The notes beneath the pieces are model-generated. The model searched no databases and was not told the origin of the DNA. It saw only the letters and a program-made list of their open reading frames with translations. Shown here piece by piece: positions 55,126 through 64,000 of a DNA stretch of 64,000 nt (positions are counted from its first letter, which is position 1; each line of letters opens with the position of its first letter). The translations under genes were made by a program, and so were the position numbers. The stretch is from Caprella mutica (lineage: Eukaryota; Arthropoda; Malacostraca; Amphipoda; Caprellidae). Where the stretch lies: assembly GCA_947561585.1 (NCBI GenBank), contig CANNZV010002596.1:1-64000 (forward strand), read 5' to 3'.

Positions 55126-55252
55126 TGTTATATACTAATATATACATTTATATAAAACTCATTGAATTCCGCTATAGTACAGTGATTAATAACTGTGTGT
55201 TTCCCTACCCTGACCTATTAAAAGTTTTACTATACCTTGTGAATACACAACA
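55126..55252 (+). repeat. Gypsy 5' LTR, 127 bp, internally deleted
   Basis: It matches the 3' LTR at both ends but lacks an internal block of 100 bp present at about 59361-59460. Both begin TGTTATATACT and end CACAACA. Confidence 0.9.
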
Positions 55253-55277
55253 TTGGAGACAAGATAAAGAACTTACA

Positions 55278-56270
55278 ATGCCTAAAATCGGTTCCATATC
55301 CGAATTTGACCCATCAGTGTGCGACTTTAAAATTTATGTTGAAAGGTTACGCGTATTCTTCGATGCTAATTCGATTGAAGAATCTAAACAAGTGCCTGTT
55401 TTATTAACACTTATCGGCGAAAAGTGTTATGGTGTGCTGAGAGATTAAGTATCTCCTGCTCTTCCGACAAGCAAGACATTTGATCAGATAGTTACAGTTC
55501 TGACAAATCACTATTCACCAGCTAAAAGTGAAATAGCTGAGAGCTTAAAGTTTTTAAGAAGGTAGGGTAGTGGTGAATCTATAGCGGAATATGTTGCAGG
55601 TTTAAAAAAGCTAGTTGCTAGCTGCAATTACGGTACGTTCCTAGACAATGCACTTCGAGATAAATTTGTTGAAGGTATTGCAGACGTCAGAGTCCAGCGT
55701 GAACTACTACAGAAAGAAACCTTAAATTTTAATTCAGCTGTTAAAATTGCATTGTCATTCGAACTAACTAATAAGACTGCGAATGAGCTGAAACACGGAA
55801 TTGAAGAGTCATCAGTCATGAAGATTAATGCTAGTAAAGATAATCAACGACCTAACTTCAACAATAGACCGGAGAAACCCAGTAAGCAACAGGGAAATAA
55901 AACTTGTTACCGGTTATAGGGCTATCACCTAGCAGATAAATGCAGATTTAAAACTTACAAGTGTAATAATTGTAAGAAGGTAGGGCATTTAGCAAAAGCC
56001 TGTAGAGCTGCGAAGGTGAATACTCTAGACAGTAACCACTGTGAAGAAAAGGCTGAGGAGTTTTCTCTTTATGCAGTTCACGACAAGACAGGAAAGTGTG
56101 CTCCAATAAAAGTCAATTTATCTCTAAACAATAAGAATATTCCTATGGAAGGAGACACTGGTTCTGCTGCAACGGTGATGAGTGAATCTATGTTTAAATC
56201 TCTTTTCCATGATTTAAAACTTCAACACAGCAAGAGTATGTTGTTTACCTACTCAAAGGAGCAATTGTAA
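55278..56270 (+). pseudogene. Gypsy gag and protease, broken
   Basis: It starts at the ATG at 55278 (MPKIGSISEFDPSVCDFKIY). The frame is stopped at 55446 and 55563, yet continues in the same register (SGESIAEYVAGLKKLVASCN). A second stop-containing stretch precedes the zinc knuckle CNNCKKVGHLAKAC (C-x2-C-x4-H-x4-C), with an upstream partial knuckle. The protease motif GDTGSAATVMS lies near 56145. Nucleocapsid-type RNA binding and aspartic protease roles follow from the family. Confidence 0.85.
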
Positions 56271-56288
56271 CTTCTAGGAGAAGTTAAA

Positions 56289-57505
56289 ATGAGGGTAAAG
56301 TACGACAATTTCCACGATTTTCTCCTATTGAAAGTAGTCGAAGGCAACGGGCCTACACTATTGGGCAGAGACTGGCTTCAATTTATAAAATTAAACTGGA
56401 GGAACATTCTACAAGTAACTGATCTGGATCAGATCTTGAATAAATACGGTTCAGAATTTTCGGATACACCTGGTATCATCAAGGATTTTAGAGCATCTTT
56501 CCTGTTGAAGGAAAATGTAGTACCTAAGTTTTTCAAGGCTAGGCCTGTTCCGTATGCCATGCGGGAAAAAGTCTCTAGTCAATTGGAGGCTATGGAAAAA
56601 CAAGGAATCCTTGAGAAAACTGATCATAGCAGTTGGGCAACTCCGATTGTCTGCATTCCTAAGAAAGAAGGGAAGATACGGATCTGTGGAGACTACAGAA
56701 GTACGGTAAACAAGAGCATTGAAATTAACACGTACCCGTTTCCAACTACGCAAGATCTGTTCGCTACGTTGAGTGGCGGAAAGAAGTTCACGAAACTAGA
56801 CTTGTTACGAGCCTACGAACAAGTGGAAGTATCTCAAAACCAGCAAGAGTTCTTGACGATAAACACCCATAAAGGACTGTACAGGATAAGAAGTTGATGT
56901 ACGGGATATCAGCTGCTCCTGCTATTTTGCAGAAAATTATGGACACTGTGTTAAAGGGTATTCCTAATGTAGGATGTCTTTTAGATGATATAATAATTAC
57001 CGGTAATGACGATAAAGAACATTTGCATAATTTACAGTTAGTTTTTGAACGATTAAGTAAATTTAATATTAAATTAAATAAAAGTAAATGTAAATTTTTT
57101 CAAGACGAAATTGAATATCATGGTCATAAGATTTCAGCAAATGGCATTTCAATGACTAAATCAAAAATAGAGGCAATACAAAATGCTCCAGTACCTAGAA
57201 ATGTTTCCGAATTGAGATCCTTCTTAGGGTTAATAAATTATTATTGCAATTTCATAGGTATTTTGTCTAGCTATTTGAAACCTTTATATGATTTGTTAGG
57301 CAAAAATACTAAATTTGTTTGGTCACATGAATGTAAAAATGCTTTTGACTATGTAAAGTCTTTAATAATTTCCGATAAATGTTTAATCCATTATGACCCG
57401 AATAAGAAATTACGTTTAGCCACTGACGCTAGTTCCATATGGTTTAGGTGCAGTGTTATCGCATGTAATGACGGACGGTACAGAGAGACCAATTGCGTTT
57501 GCTAG
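56289..57505 (+). pseudogene. Gypsy protease end, reverse transcriptase and RNase H start
   Basis: Frame 56289-56897 has LGRDWL (end of protease), then the reverse transcriptase with RICGDYRSTVNK and FTKLDLLRAYEQV (first catalytic Asp). A stop after LYRIRS is followed by frame 56894-57505: MYGISAAPAILQKIM, CLLDDIIITG (the LDD active-site box), then LRSFLGLINYYCNF. RNase H begins LATDASS and shifts frame near 57450. Confidence 0.9.
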
Positions 57506-59011
57506 TCTAACACTTAGTAATACGGAGAAAAACTATTCTCAAATGGAACGGGAAGCACAGTCTATAGTGTTTGGTGTTCTCAAGTTCCACATGTATCTTT
57601 ACGGACGAAAATTTCACTTGTTAACTGATCATAAACTTCTTACTGTTTTGTTCGGTAACTGTAAACAATTACCAGTTATGGCAGCCGCTCGAATTCAGAG
57701 GTGGGCGATCCTGTTAGGCCCTTATGACTATGATATAGAGTATCGTTCTACTAAAGAACACAGTAATGCTGATTTTCTCTCTAGAGTCCCTTGTACTGAA
57801 ATAGAACGGGCAAGTTCTAGAGGTAACGTAAATTTCATTGACGAAATAGATATGGATTGTAATGACGTGATTAAATTTTCTAAGGGAGATCAAATATTTA
57901 GTAAAGTTATGAATTATGTTAAAGTTAGCAATGAACTTAAACCTTACTTTATTAGGAAAGACGAATTATCATTGGAACAGGGTAAAATGCTAGCAAGAAG
58001 CTATTTATGGTGGCCAAAAATGGATAATGACATCGAAAATATGATAGGCTGTTGTAATGAATGTCAAATGAATAAAAGTAAACCTAGTGCTGCTCCATTA
58101 TCTCCATGGCCAACTGTTCAAAATCCTTGGGAACGTATTCACATTGATTTCTTAGAATATGCTAAAACTTTTTATTTAATAGTAGTAGACGCTTATTCTA
58201 AATGGCCCGAAATATTTAAGATGTCAACAATAACTTCTTCTTCAACTATAGAAAGACTTAGATTTTTATTTGCATCTTATGGTTTACCTAAAGTTTTAAT
58301 TAGCGATAATGGTCCACAATTAGTTTCGGCAAAGTTTAAAAATTTCTTAGCTAAGAATGGTGTAGTTCATTTAACCTCTGCGGCTTACAAAGCAAGGCAA
58401 AATGGTCAAGCAGAGCGTTTTGTTCCAATTTTTAAAAATTATCTTTGCAAAAATGTTTCTACAAATTCATTATCTTTTCTGTTCTCTTACTGTAATACTC
58501 CTCATACCCTATCGGGAAAATGTCCCTCTGCCCTATTTTTGAATATAGGGAAGTGCGAAATAAATTTTCTTTTATTTTGCCTGACTCGTATAATTATTCT
58601 AATCTTGCTCGTAAATTCCACAATGTGTACGACAATTCAAAACAGACACGTGATTTTGAGGTAGGAGATTCTATTTTGTTTTACAATCATGCTTCTGATA
58701 AAGAATGGAAAAGGGGTAAAATTATTGGATTTGAGGGGAATGTGAATTATAAGATTGAAAGTGAAGGTAGGATTATTGTTAGGCATGTTGACCAAATTGT
58801 AAATTTCAAGGAAAATTTAGAGACTGTTGATTCTAAGATTAATCTGTCTGTAACTAATGAAAATAATCCCGTTCCTAATGCTTGCATAACTAATGTTCCT
58901 GTCCTTTGTAAATCAGATCCAGTGTTGTCTAACCTAGTGATGTACCTAAGGATGATGAATCTGATGTACCCACTAACAATTTCCCTTCAGATGAAACTAG
59001 TCCTATTGTAA
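57453..59011 (+). pseudogene. Gypsy RNase H and integrase
   Basis: RNase H continues as PIAFASLTLSNTEKNYSQME and LLTDHKLL. Integrase shows YLWWPKMDNDI and CCNECQMNK, i.e. the Cys pair of the zinc domain, but the two His residues that should precede are missing in a small deletion around 57960-57985. The catalytic core follows: IHIDF (Asp), LISDNGPQ (Asp), NGQAERF (Glu). A frameshift near 58550 moves the C-terminal part into the frame that ends at 59011. Confidence 0.9.
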
Positions 59012-59320
59012 CCAATAGATATCCTCAGAGAATTAGAAAACCACCTAGTAGGTTAAATTACTCCTAATTTGTGACTTATAAAATTTATTGGTAGTTTGGA
59101 CTGTTTATTCATTTCTGGTATTTGTGCATTCTTGTGTAATAAATGTTTAATTGTGTTGAAGCACTGTATTTGTTATGTATACTATAGTATTGTCAATTGT
59201 GTGTTATTGAATTTGATAAAACTATGCATTGTATTAAATAATAGTATATAGATGAACAAAATGATATTTTGTATTGGTACTATCTTTGATTAAATTAAAA
59301 ACAAATTAGTGTGAGAAAAG

Positions 59321-59547
59321 TGTTATATACTCATATATACATTTATATAAAACTCATTGATTTCCTAGCCAATCCATCCTATTTACTCTTAGAAATTAGA
59401 AGAACAAGTATCCTCATAAAGTTTATGTCATGCTAGTTTAACCCATGTTGTTCAGTCTGAATTCCGCTATAGTACAGTGATTAATAACTGTGTGTTTCCC
59501 TACCCTGACCTATTAAAAGTTTTACTATACCTTGTGAATACACAACA
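59321..59547 (+). repeat. Gypsy 3' LTR, 227 bp
   Basis: It follows a short purine run (GTGAGAAAAG), a plausible polypurine tract. It contains the 100-bp block missing from the 5' copy. Outside that block the two LTRs differ at only a few positions. Confidence 0.9.
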
Positions 59548-59638
59548 GCCAACATACGAATTAAGAGACGGATCAAACTATCTTATAAGTTTTAATTTAA
59601 TAATAAAGCTAATTTAATCTATAATAAAACTTAAATAT

Positions 59639-59765
59639 GATTGTAAGACGTTGGGAGTGTTACCGTCGCCGTAATTAGTCCGTTACGGGTAACCTTGTGT
59701 GGAACGCCGTATTAAGTCCGTTAAAGCAAGGTGTATTTCCAGACTGTGGTAACCGTCTTACAAAT
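59639..59765. mobile_element. Small GC-rich inverted-end element, 125 bp
   Basis: Ends TTGTAAGACGTTGG and (C)CGTCTTACAA. GGTAACC-type phrases and TTAAGTCCGTTA recur in both halves. It is non-coding and lies just right of the gypsy element. Confidence 0.5.
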
Positions 59766-61417
59766 ATCTCTTATAGCAACATATCAAGGAGAATGAAAAC
59801 CATAAGAGATACCAGATTTTTTATTTCAAAAACACTTAAAAACTATGCAATTTATACTAAGCTAAATTAACTAAAAATAAAATATTGTGTTACAGAAGAA
59901 ATATGATTCAGTAGAAATGTATATAATTATTTTCATTAGAGAAAATACTTTTACCATAGAATTATATAAAGAAAACACATTAATACTTATATAGTTATAA
60001 GGCCGGGTGCTATGTTCTAAGAAAGAAAAAAAATCGTGTAAATTCATCAATATAGATCCTGTTTGATTCTCTTTTATATTAACATATATAATTGTATATG
60101 TTGAAACTCAAATTAAGGATAATATTTTCTTAGATAAATTTTATTTTTATATATTATCTATCGCCGAGGTTTTTAAATGTACCAATATATATTTCAACTA
60201 AATTCAGCCACAATAAAAGGTGGAATTAAAAAGTTAATTTAACACACACTCAGATAAAATGTTTAATTATTATAGATATTTTTTGATTCGAAATCAAAAT
60301 ATTATAAGCTGAAACTTTCAAAAACTGTTTATTAATCTATATTGAAAGTACAAAGAGAACAAAGTTTCAATATAATGCGTTTCCAGTCATTTTAAAACAT
60401 ATGGTGAAGCAGGTAAAATTACAATACATTAACTAGCTTCAACCTGAAACAACAGCTAAACACACGAATAAAAATCATAACTTCACAGCATATAAGATAA
60501 ATTAGTCATAACACTTATAGAGTTTCTTTTTATATATGCAATATCTTAATATAAATTCGGTTCAGCAGGATTTAGAGACTAAAGAAGTAGACACTAAAAA
60601 CATGTTCGTCACATTATTGCTTAATATTCTGAACTTTAGTGTTTCAGTTGCTAGATTCCAAAAGCTAAATTTTGCTGTGTTAGATTCGTCATTTTTTAAT
60701 TAAACATCATAGACATAGAAATACATTTTAAAATAAAGTGTTTATTTCACTGTTATTTTGTTTATTTTTTTCAAAATGGTGGTCTCTTCCAAGGTGGAAT
60801 TTTTCACATCTGGCATTTAATGCTGGTGAAATCTTGCTGATGGGAATTTCCGCGGGGGAATTCACCGGCCACGTTATAAAGAATCTATATTTTTGTTAAA
60901 GCCTAATTGTTGAATAAAACATTGATTTTAACGTATTCGTGGCAATCATATAACTCATATCTACTGAAGAGACAATCCTTTATTAAATTATAACAATACT
61001 GACTAAACAATAACACTGAATATTTTCTAGATATAAGGAAACTATCTAATTTCAATATTATATATAATAAAACTTTAATTACTGTTTAAATTTACAAATT
61101 ATGGAGCATTTAATTATAATATATGTGATATATTACTGTTTACATACTTAGAAGCTATACTATCGTCATCAGACATTCAAAGAAAGCACACTGATCTAAG
61201 TATAGGATTATTTTGAATTATAAATGCGGATTTATCTTGTGCATTCTCACTCTAAACTATAACTATATTTCTGTGCTCTGAATCAGACCTAATCAATTCA
61301 AAATATAAATGATAGTTTGTGAATCATAGTGAATAATAACTACTCTCGTTACTGAAATTTATCTCGATCATATTCTAAATGAGTGATTCAATATGAATTT
61401 TTTTTTTCAATTCGAAG

Positions 61418-61614
61418 TCAATCATAATATTGATGATTTTGACAAAGGCAAGTTCTGGGGTTGTTAGGAAAATCGTTCAACAATCCTAGCCATATCACAA
61501 AATCATATAAAAGTTGGTCTCGTACAGGCTCATTTATTTCCAGAATAGAAGGATCAAGTACACTACCGTCTCCCCAAATGAAGGTATTGGTCTCCCTGTC
61601 AAACCCAAGATCAA
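61418..61614 (-). CDS. Last exon of a second lectin-like gene (paralogue)
   Basis: It encodes DLGFDRETNTFIWGDGSV, LDPSILEINEPVRDQ, then FPNNPRTCLCQNHQYYD and a stop. About two thirds of residues equal those of exon 5 of the first gene, and the stop is at the same place. The region matching the first gene's TTTTTGCAG acceptor has decayed to TTTTGTCA. An AG 9 bases further (CGTATAG at 61615) would keep phase 1 but drop several residues. Homology continues into the 3' flank (61190-61400 with 13640-13860). Upstream exons would lie past 64000. Confidence 0.75.
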
Positions 61615-61747
61615 CTATACGATTATGACAAAAGAAAAAAACAAAAAGAAAAAAAAATAATACATATTTAGTGCAGGAAGGTTTCCATATCCGATATGAT
61701 CTTCATGTGTCAAGTTGTTTTATTTGAAAATTTATGCTACAATAATT

Positions 61748-62740
61748 GTTCGGTTGACGGACATTTGACCGAACTGAAATTTAGCAGAATGACATTAGCC
61801 AAAAGTGTTTATTTTGAAGACAAGAAATGGGGTAGTAATATTGCTTAATAAATTATAACTTTATATAATATAATGTATTATATAACACTACCTTCCCGTT
61901 AAAAATAACGGGTCATCATCAATACCAATTTATTACCAGTTATTAGATTACTTTTAATGAATTCAATTGAAATTAAATTTTTTGCTTAGTCTAACTCTAA
62001 TTTATTTTATGAATAAAATAATTAAAAAAATTATTGAAGAAAAACAGAATATTTAAATATCTAGTCAATATATTCCCGTGCGTAGTATAGTTACATTCTT
62101 CATTTTTAATACCTGTCGTGTAAAAGTGGACACCAAATAAATAAATAAATTAGCACACGAGGGAAATTATTAGTTTAGAGAAAGTAATTAAATTATACAG
62201 TGTGCCCAGAAAAAATATGTCCACTGCCTTGAATCTACAATATTCATCATTCCACGAAAATATGCATAATATATGTTGGTAACTTGGTACAATACGTAGA
62301 TTAATTAATAATGAATTGTAAATAGTACTTATAAGATAAATTCGATTGCAGTGGATACATTTTATTGCGGACACACTGTATAAAAACCTGGTATTAAATA
62401 TAATACTCAATGATAACAAGTTCGAAGGTATTAAGATAACATTTTTTCAACACCCTTATATTTGCGATGAGATCCATGATTATTAAAAAAATCAAATTTT
62501 TGAGCAATATGCTTGCAGTTCGTAATATGGATACTCATTATGAACATATGAAAATTTTATATTCCTTTCTATAAAATAACTTTCAATTCCATGGATATAA
62601 AAAATATTAAATAAATTATTAAACGGAGGCTGCAGTTCGTAATACGGATACACATTGAATAAAAGTCTTTCGGTTAAACGTCCATCCGTTCGGCCAAAAT
62701 CACGCCAAATCTACTTTCGGCCAATGTCCGAACACGTAAT
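61748..62740. mobile_element. Possible motif-array element (CGGACATTTGGCC)
   Basis: The left side GTTCGGTTGACGGACATTTG is mirrored at 62655-62740 by CGTCCATCCGTTCGGCC and CGGCCAATGTCCGAACAC. It falls exactly where the paralogue intron departs from its relative near 14.2 kb, and homology resumes at about 62905 (GACATATTCACTTTC). There is no certain flank repeat. Confidence 0.5.
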
Positions 62741-62759
62741 ATTGTTCATCCACAAAATA

Positions 62760-63580
62760 ATAGAGCTGGGCAAGGTTAACTTAATATACATGTACATACA
62801 TTAAGTAAGACATGAGCTGGACAAAGCGTAAAACTGTAATTTGACAAAGACAGGACAGAAAATTTAAATCTTACGAAGAGATCATCAAAAGTCTGACATA
62901 TTCACTTTCAATTGCTGGATTAATTGTAGGTTGTTGGGATGAATCAATATGAAGAGTTTGGTTCCAAAACGCTATAAATCCATTTTGATCAATTTGAGTT
63001 AAAATGTGTTTTCTTTACCAAGAAAGTACAAAGATGAAAACCACTATTTTCTGTTTCAATCATTCACATAGCATATTGAGGTTATAATAACATAAACAAT
63101 TCAAATCCACAATACCGACGAAATACAATATTGATTTAGGTGGAAACTCATTTTTTTCAAAAGTGGCGTTTATCGCGTTTTGGAACCAAACTCTTCATAT
63201 ATTACGATTTTTTTTAGATGCTAGTACAAAAATTTCAGTGGAATGTTTTAATGCAATTCAGTCATCAATGCTAATTCTCATTATGCACGTACGGCGTTAT
63301 TCCACTACATCCATGGCAACATTGTCAAGTTACACAGAAAATAAAAATCTCAATACAACTCTACTGACAAACTAGCTTTAAATGATATAATGGGGACATT
63401 CTATATAATAAGTAAATAAAAGCTATTTGTTAATAATATCTATTCACTATTTCATAATCATATATAAGTTATATAACTAATTCATATTTAGCTTTTAGCC
63501 CTCTAGGTCATGAGAGGACACAAAGGTCCCTCTAAATAACGGATATTGCGCGATAATTAAGAGGTATTTAGGCTTTTCTT
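62760..63580. other. Paralogue intron DNA, no exon recognised
   Basis: 62905-62970 is homologous to 14250-14320 in lectin intron 4. Nothing else is recognised. A 70-codon plus frame at 63163 has no family features. Confidence 0.4.
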
Positions 63581-63589
63581 CATCGTTTT

Positions 63590-64000
63590 AAAGCCTAGGT
63601 CACACCGCTCGAACTTTGTTGGGGGGTTCCAATTGAGCGTTGAATAAAAAGTTGGACCCCATTGAAGCAACACCGTATGCGCTAAGCCAACGCTAATTCT
63701 CTGCTAGCGCTCCGAAAGTCTTGAGCTGCACAAAATATTGCAAGCGGTGAAGAGAGGTAAATTTTCAGCTCCATCAAAGTTCACCACCGCTCCAGCAATG
63801 ACCAGTCAAAGTTTGGCACTGCTAGACGCATGTTCGTGGAAGCTGAATTCACCGCTACCGGCCAACACAGGCTTCATTGATGCCACGTTATGTTTTCTAT
63901 TCTTTCCGATTTTGTACACAATTTTTTTTTCCTAGCACAAAATGAGGAAAAAATCAAAACTTGCAATAGCAGTGCACCGCTGAAGTCGGCGTTGCATTGG
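63590..64000. mobile_element. Possible DNA transposon end, continuing past the window
   Basis: Composition becomes GC-richer from AAGCCTAGGTCACACCGCTC at 63590 on. GCTCC, CACCGCT and AGCGGTG phrases recur in both orientations, as in the sub-terminal parts of some Harbinger-like MITEs. The other end is outside the window. Confidence 0.35.

Larger units (their letters stand above)
55126..59547 (+). mobile_element. Gypsy-type LTR retrotransposon, degenerate but complete in outline
   Basis: The LTRs begin TGTTATATACT and end TACACAACA, and a perfect 5-bp repeat GCCAA flanks the whole (55121-55125, 59548-59552). The order is gag, CCHC zinc knuckle, protease, reverse transcriptase, RNase H, integrase, which is the gypsy (Ty3) order. 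No envelope-like frame follows integrase. Stops and frameshifts occur in gag (two stops), before the active site of reverse transcriptase, in RNase H and near the integrase end, so it is not functional. Confidence 0.95.
54860..60868. mobile_element. GGTGGAATTTTCC motif-array element, host of the gypsy insertion
   Basis: The left end (54866-54985) has CCAC.(A/G)CGAAAAGTTCCA-type units. The right end (60776-60868) has GGTGGAATTTTTCAC and GGGAATTTCCGCGGGGGAAT in the opposite orientation. Bases 54960-55090 match 15400-15545 reversed. The gypsy element occupies 55126-59547. I found no clear target duplication, so the right boundary is approximate. Confidence 0.55.

Noticed and set aside
56451..56753. 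100-codon minus frame inside the gypsy element
   Set aside because: It is antisense to well-supported reverse transcriptase sequence.

Overview
This window is AT-rich animal genomic DNA with split genes, canonical GT-AG splice sites and very many transposable elements. Gene style (spliced, secreted C-type lectin) and element types (DD37D/DD37E mariners, Harbinger, gypsy, jockey-like non-LTR, MULE) point to an invertebrate, most likely an arthropod. A hemipteran insect is only a guess. There are no bacterial features, and I found no rRNA or tRNA gene.

Host genes. The main result is a five-exon gene on the minus strand (start codon 36974, stop 13876). It was assembled here by hand from splice sites. 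All four introns interrupt codons after base 1, and the exons join into one 248-residue frame: signal peptide, cysteine-rich PAN/apple-like segment, then a C-type-lectin-like domain. A second copy of its last exon lies at 61418-61614, the end of a tandem paralogue whose other exons are beyond the right edge. Parts of the downstream flank of gene 1 (10.6-11.3 kb) recur near gene 2 (52.1-54.1 kb), so this looks like a gene-plus-flank duplication later filled with mobile elements. A P5B-ATPase-like fragment (13.05-13.28 kb) and two weak candidate exons (22.9 and 24.3 kb) remain uncertain.

Layout. 1-1.0 kb: mariner transposase, DD37D, cut by the left edge. 1.8-4.8 kb: wrecked non-LTR reverse transcriptase split by a motif-array element and a minisatellite. 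4.8-10.6 kb: decayed DNA elements and unassigned DNA. 10.6-14.1 kb: duplicated flank, small elements, last lectin exon. 14.1-32.1 kb: the 18-kb last intron, mostly nested DNA transposons. 32.1-37.0 kb: lectin exons 1-4; intron 1 is largely one fold-back element and intron 2 largely one Harbinger relic. 37.5-43.0 kb: a second Harbinger relic holding a fold-back element and a DD37E mariner, itself hit by another element. 44.9-46.3 kb: non-LTR remnant. 49.2-50.2 kb: MULE derivative. 52.2-53.7 kb: 28-bp minisatellite. 54.9-60.9 kb: motif-array element containing a gypsy LTR retrotransposon. 61.4 kb to the end: paralogue exon, intron and further repeats.

The most unusual signal is a set of elements whose ends are arrays of a short, family-specific motif in opposite orientation at the two ends. 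Six copies have perfect 8-9 bp target duplications and most of their ends resemble GGT(A/G)TCC or GGGTG. One copy (49243-50198) encodes what reads as the C-terminus of a MULE transposase, which suggests these otherwise unlike families are all Mutator-like.
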